Of a DNA stretch of 64,000 nucleotides, positions 36,302 through 45,872 are shown piece by piece (positions within the stretch are counted from its first letter, which is position 1; every line of letters starts with the position of its first letter). This DNA is from Futiania mangrovi (lineage in GTDB: Bacteria; Pseudomonadota; Alphaproteobacteria; Futianiales; Futianiaceae), in contig NZ_JAMZFT010000001.1 in NCBI RefSeq assembly GCF_024158125.1, positions 1,384,023 through 1,448,022 of the forward strand, in the 5' to 3' direction. Both the position numbers and the translations under genes were made by a program. The notes under the pieces are model-generated. The model searched no databases. It was given only the letters and a program-made list of their open reading frames with translations, and was not told the DNA's origin.

Positions 36302-37060
36302 ATGCGACACGATCCGCGCCTGAAGATGCTGCGCTTCTACCTGACCGCCCCGGGTCCGTGCCCCTATATCGACGGCCGGCAGGAGCGGAAGGTGTTCACG
36401 CCGCTCATGGGCGACCTCGCCCCGGATTTACACGACGCGCTCTCGAACCTGGGCTTCCGGCGCAGCCAGAACATCGCCTACCGGCCTGCGTGCGAGGGAT
36501 GCGACGCCTGCGTTTCCGTCCGCATCGTGGCGGAGCGGCACAGGACCACGCGCTCCCAGCGGCGCGTGCTGAACCGGAACGCCGGGCTCGTGCGTCACAT
36601 CGCGCCGCCCTTTGCGACGGGGGAGCAGTTCGATCTTCTGCGCACCTATCTCGCGTGCCGCCACGCCGACGGCGGCATGGCCGACATGGACCGGCACGAT
36701 TTCGCGACCATGGTGGAGGACAGCGCGATCGACACGGTGGTGGTGGAGTACCGGACGCCGCCGGAAGAGGGCAGCCGCCTCATGGCCTTCTGCCTGACCG
36801 ACCGCCTGTCGGACGGTCTCAGCATGGTCTACAGCGCCTTCCATCCGGAGATCGGGGACACAAGCCCCGGAACCTACATGATCCTCGACCACATTGCACA
36901 GGCGCGCGAGGCGGGGTTTTCCTACGTCTATCTCGGCTACTGGGTGCGGGAGAGCCGAAAGATGGCCTACAAGGCGCGCTTCCACCCGCTGCAGGCGCTG
37001 GGCCCGCAGGGATGGGAACCGCTGAGCGAAGACGACGAGTTGCCAGTCCGCCTCGCCTGA
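36302..37060 (+). CDS. bpt: Aspartate/glutamate leucyltransferase (Bpt)
   Basis: Transfers leucine from Leu-tRNA to proteins with N-terminal Asp or Glu, feeding the N-degron/ClpS pathway. The 252-residue protein has the cysteine-rich ACEGCDACVSVRI near residue 60, the GFRRSQNIAYRPAC segment, YSAFHPEIGDTSPGTYMILDHI, and YVYLGYWVRESRKMAYKARFHP of the ATE C-terminal domain. ATG 36302 follows a GAGGGGG site. It sits 7 bp after the SLC13 gene, probably in one transcript. Confidence 0.93.
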   Translation: MRHDPRLKMLRFYLTAPGPCPYIDGRQERKVFTPLMGDLAPDLHDALSNLGFRRSQNIAYRPACEGCDACVSVRIVAERHRTTRSQRRVLNRNAGLVRHIAPPFATGEQFDLLRTYLACRHADGGMADMDRHDFATMVEDSAIDTVVVEYRTPPEEGSRLMAFCLTDRLSDGLSMVYSAFHPEIGDTSPGTYMILDHIAQAREAGFSYVYLGYWVRESRKMAYKARFHPLQALGPQGWEPLSEDDELPVRLA

Positions 37061-37067
37061 CGCCGCG

Positions 37068-37844
37068 TCAGGCCAGCCGCGCTTCGACCCGGCCCAGCGG
37101 GCCGAAGTCTCCCGCGACCGACATCCCCCGCGCCGCGGGCACGATCCCGACCGCGGACCCCGTGGTGACGAACTGTCCCGCATGCAGGCCGTGCCCGCGC
37201 GAGGACGCCTTGTTCGCCGCCCAGGTCAGCGCGTCGAGCGGATGGCCGAACACGTTCTTGCCGGTCCCCGTCGTCTTCGTCTCGCCGTTCACGATGGCCG
37301 CGATCTCCTGGCCCGTGTAGTCGACGTCCCGCCAGTCCTCAACCGGCGTTCCCGCCACGAAGCCGACATTCGTTCCGAAGTCCGAAATCATCTGGAAGAC
37401 GTGCTGCGGCTTCTCCAGGTCCTGGCGCAGGCCGACGATCTCCAGCGCCGGGAAGACGTTGCGGATCGCCGCCTCGACGTCTGCGCGGGTGTAGGGCTCG
37501 GCCCGCACCGGCAGATCCCTCGCCAGCGTGAAGGCATATTCGCATTCGAGGCCCAGGATCCGCTCCGGCACCTGCACGTTCGCGCCGTTTTTCACGCAGA
37601 AGGGCGCGAGCAGACGGGCGTAGAACGGCTCGGTCGCGCCAATCGCCTCCCAGGCGGCGGGCGCCGTGCCGCCGACCTTCCAGCCGACGATGCTGACGCT
37701 CGCGCGTGCGTCGCAGGCATCGCGGATGTCATAGGCCGTATCGAGGCTGCCCACGGTCTGCGGGTCGAGCGGCGGGATCCTCCGGCCATGCGCCCGCGCG
37801 AGATAGAGCGCCTCTGCCGTGTCCTTGATGAAATCGCCGCTCAT
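37068..37844 (-). CDS. 2-keto-4-pentenoate hydratase-family protein
   Basis: A 258-residue protein of the FAH/MhpD superfamily. It shows GWKVGGTAP near residue 45, GLECEYAFTLARDLP with acidic metal ligands (Glu-X-Glu), LEIVGLRQDL and PLDALTWAANKASSRGHGLHAGQFVTTGSAVGIVPA. Family members hydrate 2-hydroxypenta-2,4-dienoate or decarboxylate 4-oxalocrotonate in aromatic degradation. No other aromatic catabolic gene is adjacent. ATG 37844 has GGAG and GAGG motifs upstream. It is downstream of parC on the same strand and converges with bpt. Confidence 0.86.
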   Translation of the reverse strand: MSGDFIKDTAEALYLARAHGRRIPPLDPQTVGSLDTAYDIRDACDARASVSIVGWKVGGTAPAAWEAIGATEPFYARLLAPFCVKNGANVQVPERILGLECEYAFTLARDLPVRAEPYTRADVEAAIRNVFPALEIVGLRQDLEKPQHVFQMISDFGTNVGFVAGTPVEDWRDVDYTGQEIAAIVNGETKTTGTGKNVFGHPLDALTWAANKASSRGHGLHAGQFVTTGSAVGIVPAARGMSVAGDFGPLGRVEARLA

Positions 37845-37968
37845 GGCCTCAATGTCTCCCTGCCTGTTGTTCCGAGGTCTTGCGCCCGCTTCGTCCGGAC
37901 CCGCCCGACCATGCCCGCCGAGCCGCGCGCGCGCAAGCGCGCCGCCCGGCGGAACACCTTTTCCCGGA

Positions 37969-40197
37969 TCAGCCGAAACGGTTGTTGCGCGGGAAGCCCT
38001 TGGGCGGCATCCGCCCCGCGCTCGCCCGTGCGCCAATCCACTCCGCGAGGTCCTGCACGGTCCACGTCCGCCCGGAACTGTCCTGCCACTGCAGCCCCGT
38101 CTCCGGGTCGAAGGTCGTGACGTCCGACAGCCCCCCGTCGCGGTATTTCTGCAGCCGCACGCCCTTGCCGCGCGCCATCTCCGGCAGCTCGGAGACGGGG
38201 AAGCACAGAAGCTTCCGGTTCTCCCCCACCACGGCGATCATGGCACCCGTCACCGGCTTGCACAGCTTAGCCTCGGCGCCCTTGTCCACCGAAAGGATCT
38301 GCCTGCCCGCGCGCGTCTGCGCGACCACCTCGTCCTCCGGCACGATGAAGCCGCGCCCTTCTGTGCTCGCAACCAGCAGCTTGCGCCCGCCCGCATAGGG
38401 GATCAGATCCAGCACGTCATGGTCGTTCGGCAGATCGATGATCAGGCGGATCGGCTCGCCATGCCCGCGCCCGCCCGGCAGCTTGTCGCACCCGATGGTG
38501 TAGAAGCGCCCGCTCGTCGCGAACAGCAGCAGCTTGTCCGTCGTCTGCGCGTGGATGCGGAAACGTTCCTGGTCGCCATCCTTGTATTTCACGTCCGCGT
38601 CGGGTGTCAGGTGGCCCTTCATGGCGCGAATCCAGCCCTTTTCGGACAGCAGGACGGTGATCGGCTCCTTCTCGATCATCGCCTCCATCGGCACCTCGAC
38701 GATGGCCGGCGGGTCGGCGAAATCGGTCTTGCGCGCGCCGTTCGGGGCCCCTTCGCCGAAGCGCTTGCGGATATCCGCCACCTGCTCGGCGATGCGCTTC
38801 CACTGCTTCTTTTCCGAATCGAGCAGCGACAGCAGTTCGGCGCGTTCTGCTGTCAGCGCGTCGTGCTCCTTGCGGATTTCCATCTCCTCCAGCTTGCGCA
38901 GCGAGCGCAGCCGCATGTTGAGGATCGCTTCCGCCTGCGTGTCGGTGAGCGAGAACGCCACCATCATCTCCGCCTTCGGGTCGTCCTCCTCCCGGATGAT
39001 GCGGATCACCTCGTCGAGGTTCAGGTAGGCGATGATGAAGCCTTCGAGGATTTCCAGCCGACGCTCGATCTTGCCGAGGCGGAAGCTCGACCGCCGGATC
39101 AGCACCTCGCGCCGGTGGTCGAGGAAGGCGCGCAGCACCTCCTTCAACGTCATCACCCGCGGCACGCGCCCGCCGTCGAGCACGTTCATGTTGAGCGGCA
39201 CGCGCGTCTCGAGGTCGGAGAGCTTGAACAGGCTCTCCATCAGCAGGTCGGGGTCGACCGTGCGTGCGCGCGGCTCCAGCACGATGCGGATGTCCTCCGC
39301 GCTCTCGTCGCGCACGTCGGCGAGGATTGGCAGCTTCTTCGCCTCGATCAGCCCCGCGATCTGCTCGATCAGCTTCGACTTCTGCACCTGGTAGGGAATC
39401 TCGGTCACGACGATCTGGTAGGTGCCGCGCCCGGTCTCCTCCTTCTCCCAGCGCGCCCGCACGCGGAACCCGCCGCGGCCCGTCGCATAGGCCTCCAGGA
39501 TGCTCTCGCGCGGTTCGACGATCACGCCGCCCGTGGGGAAGTCCGGCCCCGGCAGGCGCAGCATGATCTGGCTCTCGTCGGCGTCGGGGTGCTCGATCAG
39601 GTGGAGCAGAGCACCGCACACCTCCCCCGCATTGTGCGGCGGGATCGACGTCGCCATGCCGACCGCGATGCCCTGCGCGCCGTTGGCGAGCAGGTTGGGG
39701 AAACCCGCCGGCAGCACCTCCGGCTCCTCCTCCGACCCGTCGTAGGTCGGGCGGAAGTCGACCGTGTCCTCGTCGATGCCGTCGAGCATCGCCTCGGCGA
39801 CCGCCGTCAGCCGCGCTTCGGTATAGCGCATGGCCGCCGCGTTATCGCCGTCGACGTTCCCGAAATTGCCCTGCCCGTCGACCAATGGATAGCGCGAGGA
39901 AAACTCCTGCGCGAGCCGCACCATCGCGTCGTAGACCGCCTGGTCACCGTGCGGGTGGAACTTGCCGATCACGTCGCCGACGACGCGCGCCGACTTCTTG
40001 TGCGGCCCGTTCGCGGCCAGCTTCAGCTCCCGCATCGCGTAGAGGATACGCCGGTGCACGGGCTTCAGCCCGTCGCGCACGTCGGGCAGCGCGCGGTTCA
40101 GGATCGTGGAGAGCGCATAGGCCAGGTACTTCTCGCCAAGCACCTGCGCCAGCGCCGCGTCCCGGATTTCGCCGGGTTCGAGAATCGGTGTGCTCAT
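37969..40197 (-). CDS. parC: DNA topoisomerase IV subunit A
   Basis: Decatenating type IIA topoisomerase subunit of 742 residues. The catalytic tyrosine is Tyr125 in [10 protein letters not shown]. The quinolone-determining stretch reads [20 protein letters not shown], with Gln86 where enterobacterial enzymes have the target serine. [20 protein letters not shown] and the coiled-coil [17 protein letters not shown] fit the breakage-reunion domain. The short C-terminal beta-propeller (about residues 500-742) lacks a GyrA-box, so it is ParC, not GyrA. It overlaps recO by 4 bp at the end of the rpoZ-to-parC run. Confidence 0.95.
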   Translation of the reverse strand: MSTPILEPGEIRDAALAQVLGEKYLAYALSTILNRALPDVRDGLKPVHRRILYAMRELKLAANGPHKKSARVVGDVIGKFHPHGDQAVYDAMVRLAQEFSSRYPLVDGQGNFGNVDGDNAAAMRYTEARLTAVAEAMLDGIDEDTVDFRPTYDGSEEEPEVLPAGFPNLLANGAQGIAVGMATSIPPHNAGEVCGALLHLIEHPDADESQIMLRLPGPDFPTGGVIVEPRESILEAYATGRGGFRVRARWEKEETGRGTYQIVVTEIPYQVQKSKLIEQIAGLIEAKKLPILADVRDESAEDIRIVLEPRARTVDPDLLMESLFKLSDLETRVPLNMNVLDGGRVPRVMTLKEVLRAFLDHRREVLIRRSSFRLGKIERRLEILEGFIIAYLNLDEVIRIIREEDDPKAEMMVAFSLTDTQAEAILNMRLRSLRKLEEMEIRKEHDALTAERAELLSLLDSEKKQWKRIAEQVADIRKRFGEGAPNGARKTDFADPPAIVEVPMEAMIEKEPITVLLSEKGWIRAMKGHLTPDADVKYKDGDQERFRIHAQTTDKLLLFATSGRFYTIGCDKLPGGRGHGEPIRLIIDLPNDHDVLDLIPYAGGRKLLVASTEGRGFIVPEDEVVAQTRAGRQILSVDKGAEAKLCKPVTGAMIAVVGENRKLLCFPVSELPEMARGKGVRLQKYRDGGLSDVTTFDPETGLQWQDSSGRTWTVQDLAEWIGARASAGRMPPKGFPRNNRFG

Positions 40198-40937
40198 GTC
40201 GGAACTTTACCGGCCTTCAGCATGTCGATGAAACGTCCGCGCGCATCGGGCAGCCGTTTGCCGTGCGGCTCCAGGATGCGCCGTTCGAGGAAATGCCCTG
40301 TGAGCAAGAGGCCCGCCGCCGCCTCTTCCCGGTCGCCCGGACCGCCCTGCGCACCCAGCAGGAATGCCGGCAGCGGCAGCAGGCGCGCGGCGTAGGGCGC
40401 GCCCGGCCCCCGTCCCACCGCGCGGCCCGTGCGCGGGCTCACATAGGCGAGGTCGTCCGTCTCCCCCGTCGCTGCGCACCTGGCAAGGTCCAGGCCGTAG
40501 CCGAGCTCGCTCAGCAGCCCCAGCTCCCAGCGCGCGTAAAGCGCCGGCCAGATCTCCTCCTCGCCCAGCAGGTCCAACAGCGCAACGAGCCCCTCGTACA
40601 CCGCCGGATAGGGCACGCGCTCGGGGATTGCCGCCTGCGCCGTCGCCATCGCCATGACGAGGCCCGCAAGCTGCCGCGGCCGCGCCATCGCAGGTCCCGC
40701 GTAGGAGCGGAGCGCCTCCACCTCCAGCGTGCCGAGGTGGGTGTCGAGGCGCGCCCGCCAGCGTGCCCTGACCAGCGTTCCGGGCTCCAGCGTACCCCGC
40801 ATCCGCCGGCCGCGCCCGCCGCGGACGAGCCCGCTCTGCCGCCCGTGCGCCGCGGTCATCAGGTCGGCGATCGCGCCTGTCTCGCCGAAGGGCTTGGCCC
40901 CCAGCACCAGCGCATCGTCGCTCCAGTCGACCGCCAT
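40194..40937 (-). CDS. recO: DNA repair protein RecO
   Basis: Loads RecA on SSB-coated DNA in the RecFOR pathway. The 247-residue protein starts [32 protein letters not shown] (OB-fold), with [17 protein letters not shown] and the helical C-terminal domain including [24 protein letters not shown] with one zinc-region cysteine and [14 protein letters not shown]. The full zinc motif CX2C...CX2C of E. coli-like proteins is reduced, as in many alphaproteobacteria. ATG 40937 was chosen over a much longer frame. It overlaps parC and follows era by 16 bp. Confidence 0.93.
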   Translation of the reverse strand: MAVDWSDDALVLGAKPFGETGAIADLMTAAHGRQSGLVRGGRGRRMRGTLEPGTLVRARWRARLDTHLGTLEVEALRSYAGPAMARPRQLAGLVMAMATAQAAIPERVPYPAVYEGLVALLDLLGEEEIWPALYARWELGLLSELGYGLDLARCAATGETDDLAYVSPRTGRAVGRGPGAPYAARLLPLPAFLLGAQGGPGDREEAAAGLLLTGHFLERRILEPHGKRLPDARGRFIDMLKAGKVPT

Positions 40938-40953
40938 GGCCGTCCCTTCAGGT

Positions 40954-41874
40954 TCAGGCGCCGCCCTTGTAGTCGAGGCCCCAGTCGCGGTAGCGCTCCG
41001 GGTCGTCCTCCCAGTTCTCGCGCACCTTGACGAACAGGAACAGGTGCACCGGCCGGTCCAGCACTTCCGAAATCTCGATGCGGGCGCGCTTTCCGATGTC
41101 CTTGATCGTGGCCCCGCCCTTGCCGAGGAAGATGCCCTTGTGCCCATCCCGAGCGACATAGATCGTCTGCTCGATCCGTGCCGAGCCGTCGGGGCGCTCC
41201 TCGAACTTCTCCGTCTCCACCGTCGACTTGTATGGCAGTTCGTCGTGCAGCCGCTCGAAAATCTTCTCGCGCGTGATCTCCGCGGCGATCAGGCGTTCCG
41301 GCAGGTCCGTCAGGTGGTCTTCGGGGTAGAGATAGGGCCCCTCCGGCATCCGCCTTGCCACCTCGGCGATCAGGTCGCCGACACCGCTTCCCGTCTCCGC
41401 CGAGATCATGAACACCGCGTCGAAGAGGCCCGTGTCCGACAGCTTTTCCGCCAGCGGCAGCAGCACGTCGGGCTTCACGAGGTCGACCTTGTTGAGCGCC
41501 AGGATCGCGCCCTCCCGGCCCGACGCCTTCAGCCCGTCTAGGATGCGCTGCACCTCCTCCGTCACGCCCTTCTGCGCATCGACCAGCAGGACCACCGTGT
41601 CGGCGTCGTGCGCGCCCGACCAGGCCGCGTGCACCATCGCCCGGTCGAGGCGGCGCTTGGGCTGGAAGATGCCGGGCGTGTCCACGAACACGATCTGCGA
41701 TGCCCCGTGCATCAGCACGCCACGCACCTGGATGCGCGTCGTCTGCACCTTGCGGCTGACGATGGAGATCTTCTGGCCCAGGATGCGGTTCAGCAACGTG
41801 GACTTGCCCGCGTTGGGCGCGCCGATCAGGGCGGCGAAGCCCGCGCGCGTCGTCTCTGCACTCGTTTCGGTCAT
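40954..41874 (-). CDS. era: GTPase Era
   Basis: Essential GTPase that binds the 3' end of 16S rRNA in 30S maturation. The 306-residue protein has the P-loop GAPNAGKS (residues 18-25), switch and G3 DTPG in VFVDTPGIFQPKRR, G4 NKVD, then the C-terminal KH domain with GHKGIFLGKGGATIKDIGKRARIEISEVL. ATG 41874 overlaps the rnc stop by 4 bp, the classical rnc-era coupling. Confidence 0.97.
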   Translation of the reverse strand: MTETSAETTRAGFAALIGAPNAGKSTLLNRILGQKISIVSRKVQTTRIQVRGVLMHGASQIVFVDTPGIFQPKRRLDRAMVHAAWSGAHDADTVVLLVDAQKGVTEEVQRILDGLKASGREGAILALNKVDLVKPDVLLPLAEKLSDTGLFDAVFMISAETGSGVGDLIAEVARRMPEGPYLYPEDHLTDLPERLIAAEITREKIFERLHDELPYKSTVETEKFEERPDGSARIEQTIYVARDGHKGIFLGKGGATIKDIGKRARIEISEVLDRPVHLFLFVKVRENWEDDPERYRDWGLDYKGGA

Positions 41875-42578
41875 GCGTCTCCGTTCGCCTCGATGGCTTC
41901 GAGCATCAGCTTGGCGGCCGCCTGTTCGCCTGCCCGGCGGGAGGGGCCGCTGGCCCTCGCCTCGGGGTATCCCCTGACCCGGACCGCGACCGTGAAGACC
42001 GGCGCGTGGTCCGGGCCTTCGCGGCCGACCACCTCGTAATCCGGAAAGCCCAGCCCGCGCCCTTGCGTCCATTCCTGCAGTGCGTTCTTCGGGTCGCGCG
42101 GCGGCTTCGCCACGCCGTCAAGATAGTCGGCCCAAAGCCCCAGCACCATCGCGCGCGCCGCCTCGAATCCCGCGTCCAGCAGCACCGCCGCGATCAGCGC
42201 CTCGCATGCATCGCCGAGGATCGCGGGTTTCTCGCGCCCGCCCGTTTCCTTCTCGCCCGGCGAGAGCCGCAAGACCGGGCCGATTCCGACCGCCTTTGCC
42301 ACCTCCGCGCAGGTCTCCTTGCGCACCAGCGCATTGAGGCGCGTCGCAAGCCCGCCCTCTTCCTCGCGCTCGAAGCGGTGAAACAGCGCCTCGGCGATGA
42401 CGAGATTCAGCACCCGGTCGCCCAGGAACTCCAGCCGCTCGTTCGACCGCTCGCCCTCCCGGCTCGAATGGGTCAGCGCGCGCGTCAGCAGCATCCGGTC
42501 TGAAAAGCTGTGGCCGATGGCGCTCTCCAGCGCCTGCGTCTGCTCCGGCGAAAGGGGTGACGTCTTTCTCCGCTTCAT
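41871..42578 (-). CDS. rnc: Ribonuclease III
   Basis: Double-strand-specific endoribonuclease for rRNA and mRNA processing. The 235-residue protein has the signature ERLEFLGDRVLNLVIAEAL (Arg in place of the usual Ser after GD, as in other alphaproteobacteria), DACEALIAAVLLDAG with the catalytic glutamate, and a C-terminal dsRNA-binding domain (KNALQEWTQGRGLGFPDYEV...RASGPSRRAGEQAAAKLMLEAIEA). ATG 42578 overlaps the lepB stop by 4 bp. Confidence 0.96.
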   Translation of the reverse strand: MKRRKTSPLSPEQTQALESAIGHSFSDRMLLTRALTHSSREGERSNERLEFLGDRVLNLVIAEALFHRFEREEEGGLATRLNALVRKETCAEVAKAVGIGPVLRLSPGEKETGGREKPAILGDACEALIAAVLLDAGFEAARAMVLGLWADYLDGVAKPPRDPKNALQEWTQGRGLGFPDYEVVGREGPDHAPVFTVAVRVRGYPEARASGPSRRAGEQAAAKLMLEAIEANGDA

Positions 42579-43372
42579 CCGACGCCGTCGAAGAAGCGCG
42601 AGAAGCGCAGGTTGAACGGCCACTTCCACACTTCCCAGAAGCGCGTCTCGCCGTCGAGCGAGAAGAAGATGATCTCCGCCCGCCCCACCAGGTTCTCGGC
42701 CGGGATGAAGCCCACCGCCGACAGGAAGCGGCTGTCCTGACTGTTGTCGCGATTGTCGCCCATCGCGAAATAGTGGCCCTCGGGCACCTCGTAGACCGGC
42801 GTGTTATCCGCCGGGCTCAAGCCCTCGTCGAGCGTCAGGTAGCTGCGGCCGTCGGGAAGCGTCTCCCGGAACATGGCGATCTGGCGCTGCTCCCCGAAGC
42901 GGCCCTTGTCGGCAAAGCTGCCCGCCGGCTCCCTCATGACGGCCTTGCCATTGATGTGCAGCACGCCGCCGATCACCTGCAGCCGGTCGCCGGGCAGGCC
43001 GACGATGCGCTTGATGTAGTCCTTGCTCGTGTCGGTCGGCAGGCGGAACACCGCAACGTCCCCGCGCTCCGGCGCACTCTCGAAGATGCGGCCATCGAAC
43101 AGCTCCGGCCCCCACGGCAGGGAGAAACGGCTGTAGCCATAGGCGTACTTCGACACGAACACGTAGTCGCCGACGAGCAGCGTCGGCAGCATCGAGCCGG
43201 ACGGGATGTTGAACGGCTGGAACAGGAACACCCGGATCAGCATCGCGATCAGCAGGGCGTAAAAGACGGTCTTGACCACCTCGCCGACGGAGTCGCCCGA
43301 GCGTGCCGGTTTGGCCGGCGCGCCATCCGGCGTCTCGACGCGGTCGTCCTTGTCCGTTTCGCCCTTGTCCAT
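42575..43372 (-). CDS. lepB: Signal peptidase I
   Basis: Inner membrane serine protease that removes signal peptides from secreted proteins. The 265-residue protein has a single N-terminal membrane helix (VFYALLIAMLIRVFLFQPFNI), the catalytic Ser60 in PSGSMLPTLL and Lys121 in DYIKRIVGLPGD, and box GDNRDNSQDSRF. An acidic 25-residue N-terminal extension is typical in this class. It overlaps rnc and starts 70 bp after acpS. Confidence 0.96.
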   Translation of the reverse strand: MDKGETDKDDRVETPDGAPAKPARSGDSVGEVVKTVFYALLIAMLIRVFLFQPFNIPSGSMLPTLLVGDYVFVSKYAYGYSRFSLPWGPELFDGRIFESAPERGDVAVFRLPTDTSKDYIKRIVGLPGDRLQVIGGVLHINGKAVMREPAGSFADKGRFGEQRQIAMFRETLPDGRSYLTLDEGLSPADNTPVYEVPEGHYFAMGDNRDNSQDSRFLSAVGFIPAENLVGRAEIIFFSLDGETRFWEVWKWPFNLRFSRFFDGVG

Positions 43373-43442
43373 CTGGTCGTTTCCCGGCTGTCTGTTCCGA
43401 TCGGGGGATCGGGCCGCATAAGGCCGCTCGCCCCCCGCCCTG

Positions 43443-43856
43443 TCAACCCGCCGATGATGGCGCGGGTATGGCCATGATGACGACCATGGCCTCAGCCAGC
43501 GGATACTCGTCCGTGATCGTGAGGTGGATGTCGGCCGCCATGCCGGCGGGTACCAGGCTGTCCAGCCTGACCTTTGCGCCGCCGGTCAACCGCATCGTCG
43601 GCCGCCCGCCCGGCAGGTTGACGACGCCCATGTCGCGCCAGAAGACCCCATGCCGCAGCCCCGTGCCGAGCGCCTTGGCGCACGCTTCCTTCGCCGCGAA
43701 CCGCTTGGCATAGCTCGCGGCCCGCATCCGCCGCCGGTCCGATTTCGTCCGCTCCACGTCCGTGAAGACGCGCATCAGGAAGCGGTCGCCGAACCGGTCG
43801 ATGGTCTGCTCGATCCGGCGGATATCGCAGAGGTCGTTGCCGATGCCCAGGATCAT
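43443..43856 (-). CDS. acpS: Holo-ACP synthase
   Basis: Attaches 4'-phosphopantetheine to acyl carrier protein. The 137-residue protein has [16 protein letters not shown] with the Mg-binding aspartate, [12 protein letters not shown] and [18 protein letters not shown] with the catalytic glutamate. ATG 43856 gives the invariant family start; it lies 8 bp after pdxJ. The pdxJ-acpS-lepB-rnc-era order is the standard one for the class. Confidence 0.95.
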   Translation of the reverse strand: MILGIGNDLCDIRRIEQTIDRFGDRFLMRVFTDVERTKSDRRRMRAASYAKRFAAKEACAKALGTGLRHGVFWRDMGVVNLPGGRPTMRLTGGAKVRLDSLVPAGMAADIHLTITDEYPLAEAMVVIMAIPAPSSAG

Positions 43857-43864
43857 CGCGCCGG

Positions 43865-44638
43865 TCACGCGATCCGTGCGCCGGCGGCGCCCGCGCGCGC
43901 CTCGTCCATCAGGGCACGCATCCGCTTGATCGCGCTGTCGAGACCGGAAAAGATCGCCTCGCCGATGAGAAAATGCCCGATGTTCAGTTCCATCACCTGC
44001 GGCAAGGCTGCAACCGGCCCGACCGTGTCGAACGCCAGGCCGTGGCCGGCGTGGACCTCGAGGCCCTGCCGAGCCCCCTCCTCGGCGGCTGCGGCGATGC
44101 GCGCCAGTTCCGCCTTCGCGCGCTCCTTCTCGCCGGCGTTCCACGCCTCGCAATAGGCGCCCGTGTGCAGTTCGATCACCGGCGCGCCCAGCGCCTTGGC
44201 GACCGCGATCTGCACGGGGTCGGGATCGATGAAGAGCGAGACGCGGATGCCCGCCTTCTTCAGCTCCGAAATATAGGGCCGGAGCTGGCGATGCTCGGCC
44301 GCGACGTCGAGACCGCCCTCGGTCGTGCGCTCCTCGCGCTTTTCCGGCACGAGGCAGCTTGCGTGCGGCCGGTGCCGCAGAGCGATCTCCAGCATCTCCT
44401 CGGTCGCCGCCATCTCGAGGTTAAGCGGCAGGTCGATCTCGCGGGTCAGCCGCGTGATGTCCTCGTCGCCGATGTGGCGGCGGTCCTCGCGCAGGTGCGC
44501 GGTAATGCCGTCAGCGCCCGCCGCCGCGGCAGCGCGCGCCGCGCGCACGGGATCGGGGTGCGCCCCCCCGCGCGCATTGCGGATCGTCGCCACGTGATCG
44601 ATGTTGACGCCGAGCCTCAGCTTGCCCGCCTGCGTCAT
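43865..44638 (-). CDS. pdxJ: Pyridoxine 5'-phosphate synthase
   Basis: Last ring-forming step of the DXP-dependent vitamin B6 pathway. The 257-residue TIM barrel has [79 protein letters not shown] and the phosphate loop [20 protein letters not shown] strong AGGGAGAGGCGC site precedes the start codon. It makes the PLP used by MetY, GlyA, HemA and the dehydratase in this window. Confidence 0.97.
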   Translation of the reverse strand: MTQAGKLRLGVNIDHVATIRNARGGAHPDPVRAARAAAAAGADGITAHLREDRRHIGDEDITRLTREIDLPLNLEMAATEEMLEIALRHRPHASCLVPEKREERTTEGGLDVAAEHRQLRPYISELKKAGIRVSLFIDPDPVQIAVAKALGAPVIELHTGAYCEAWNAGEKERAKAELARIAAAAEEGARQGLEVHAGHGLAFDTVGPVAALPQVMELNIGHFLIGEAIFSGLDSAIKRMRALMDEARAGAAGARIA

Positions 44639-44704
44639 GCGCCTCTCCCTTGTCTCGCGCCGTGGCCGCCGCCGTGCGGGCGACCAGCCTGCTCGCCGGC
44701 CAAT

Positions 44705-45280
44705 CTATTCGCCTGGGTGCGCCCGCGTCGAGAGCAGCGCGCGCCGCCGCGCCTCCAGTTTCGCGCGCCTGCGCACCTGATAGACCCCGACAACATAGCG
44801 CACCGGCCAGTAGAGCAGCGCCGCGGCAGCCGTCCCCAGCACGATACCGCCGATGGTCATGGGCAGCAGCAGCGGCCCAAGAAGCTCCATCGGCCTGTGC
44901 ATCAACACCTCGAACGAGGGGTGCACCGGCAGTTTCTCCACCGTTCCCCGGCCCAGCACGACGTTGCCCAGGTTGAAGCTGGCAAGCCAGATGAAGGGGA
45001 AGGTGAACGGGTTTCCGACCGCCGTGCCGAAGGCGGAGGCGAGCAGGCTCCCCCCCACCAGCCACGCCAGCACGCCCGCCAGGATGAAGTGGAACCCCAT
45101 GTAGGGGGTAAAGGAGGCGAGCGCCCCGCACGCTACCCCGATCGCGACGCGGTGCGGCGTGTCCTGGATGCGCGAGACCCGGTGCCAGACATACCGCATC
45201 CACCGCTTCAGCCCGCCCTGCGGCCAGAGCCAACCAGCGATACGCTTGTGAAGTGGCGGTCGGTTTCTGCGTCCAAACAT
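44705..45280 (-). CDS. DUF2062 membrane protein
   Basis: A 191-residue inner membrane protein with about three membrane helices. The core RVSRIQDTPHRVAIGVACGALASFTPYMGFHFILAGVLAWLVGGSLLASAFGTAVGNPFTFPFIW is diagnostic for DUF2062, of unknown function. Basic residues dominate both termini (FGRRNRPPLHKRI and RRRAKLEARRRALL), pointing both to the cytoplasm. It lies between pyrE and pdxJ, its usual place in alphaproteobacteria. Confidence 0.9.
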   Translation of the reverse strand: MFGRRNRPPLHKRIAGWLWPQGGLKRWMRYVWHRVSRIQDTPHRVAIGVACGALASFTPYMGFHFILAGVLAWLVGGSLLASAFGTAVGNPFTFPFIWLASFNLGNVVLGRGTVEKLPVHPSFEVLMHRPMELLGPLLLPMTIGGIVLGTAAAALLYWPVRYVVGVYQVRRRAKLEARRRALLSTRAHPGE

Positions 45281-45287
45281 CCGGGGT

Positions 45288-45872
45288 TTACGACTTCAAT
45301 GTGCGGCTGCCGGGCTTCTCGACCGGCAGCGCGGCCAGATCCACGGGAAGGTTATCGGCCTCATATGTGGGAATCTTTAAGGCCAGAAGCGAGACGTAAG
45401 GCACGCCAAGGTCGACCGCGCCGGCAGACCGGTCGACGAGAGAGGCGGCGCCCACGACCTCCCCGCCATAGGCGCGGATCGTGTCCATGCATTCGCGCGA
45501 CGACAGGCCCGTGGTGACCACGTCTTCCACCATCAGGCAGCGCGTGCCGGGCGCGATGTCGAAGCCGCGGCGCAGCGCGAACTTTCCCTCGACCCGCTCG
45601 GTGAAGATCGCGGGCACCCCCAGTTGCCGGCCCATCTCGTAGCCGACGACGACGCCCCCCATCGCGGGCGAGACGACGAGCTCGATGCCCGGCAGTTCCG
45701 CGCGCACCTTCTGCGCCAGTGCCGCACACAGGCGTTCGGCCCGCATCGGATCCATCAGCACCCGCGCACACTGCATGTAGGTGGGGCTGTGCAGCCCCGA
45801 ACTCAGGACAAAATGCCCCTCCAGCAGCGCCCCCGCCGCCCGGAATTCCGCCAGCACCTCGTCCTTCGTCAT
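45288..45872 (-). CDS. pyrE: Orotate phosphoribosyltransferase
   Basis: Forms orotidine 5'-phosphate from orotate and PRPP. The 194-residue type I PRTase has HFVLSSGLHSPTYMQCARVL, VVSPAMGGVVVGYEMGRQL, FTERVEGKFALRRGF and the PRPP motif CLMVEDVVTTGLSSRE. The VEDVVTTG loop is canonical. Its ATG overlaps the rsh stop by 4 bp, so pyrimidine synthesis is translationally coupled to the stringent response gene. Confidence 0.96.
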   Translation of the reverse strand: MTKDEVLAEFRAAGALLEGHFVLSSGLHSPTYMQCARVLMDPMRAERLCAALAQKVRAELPGIELVVSPAMGGVVVGYEMGRQLGVPAIFTERVEGKFALRRGFDIAPGTRCLMVEDVVTTGLSSRECMDTIRAYGGEVVGAASLVDRSAGAVDLGVPYVSLLALKIPTYEADNLPVDLAALPVEKPGSRTLKS

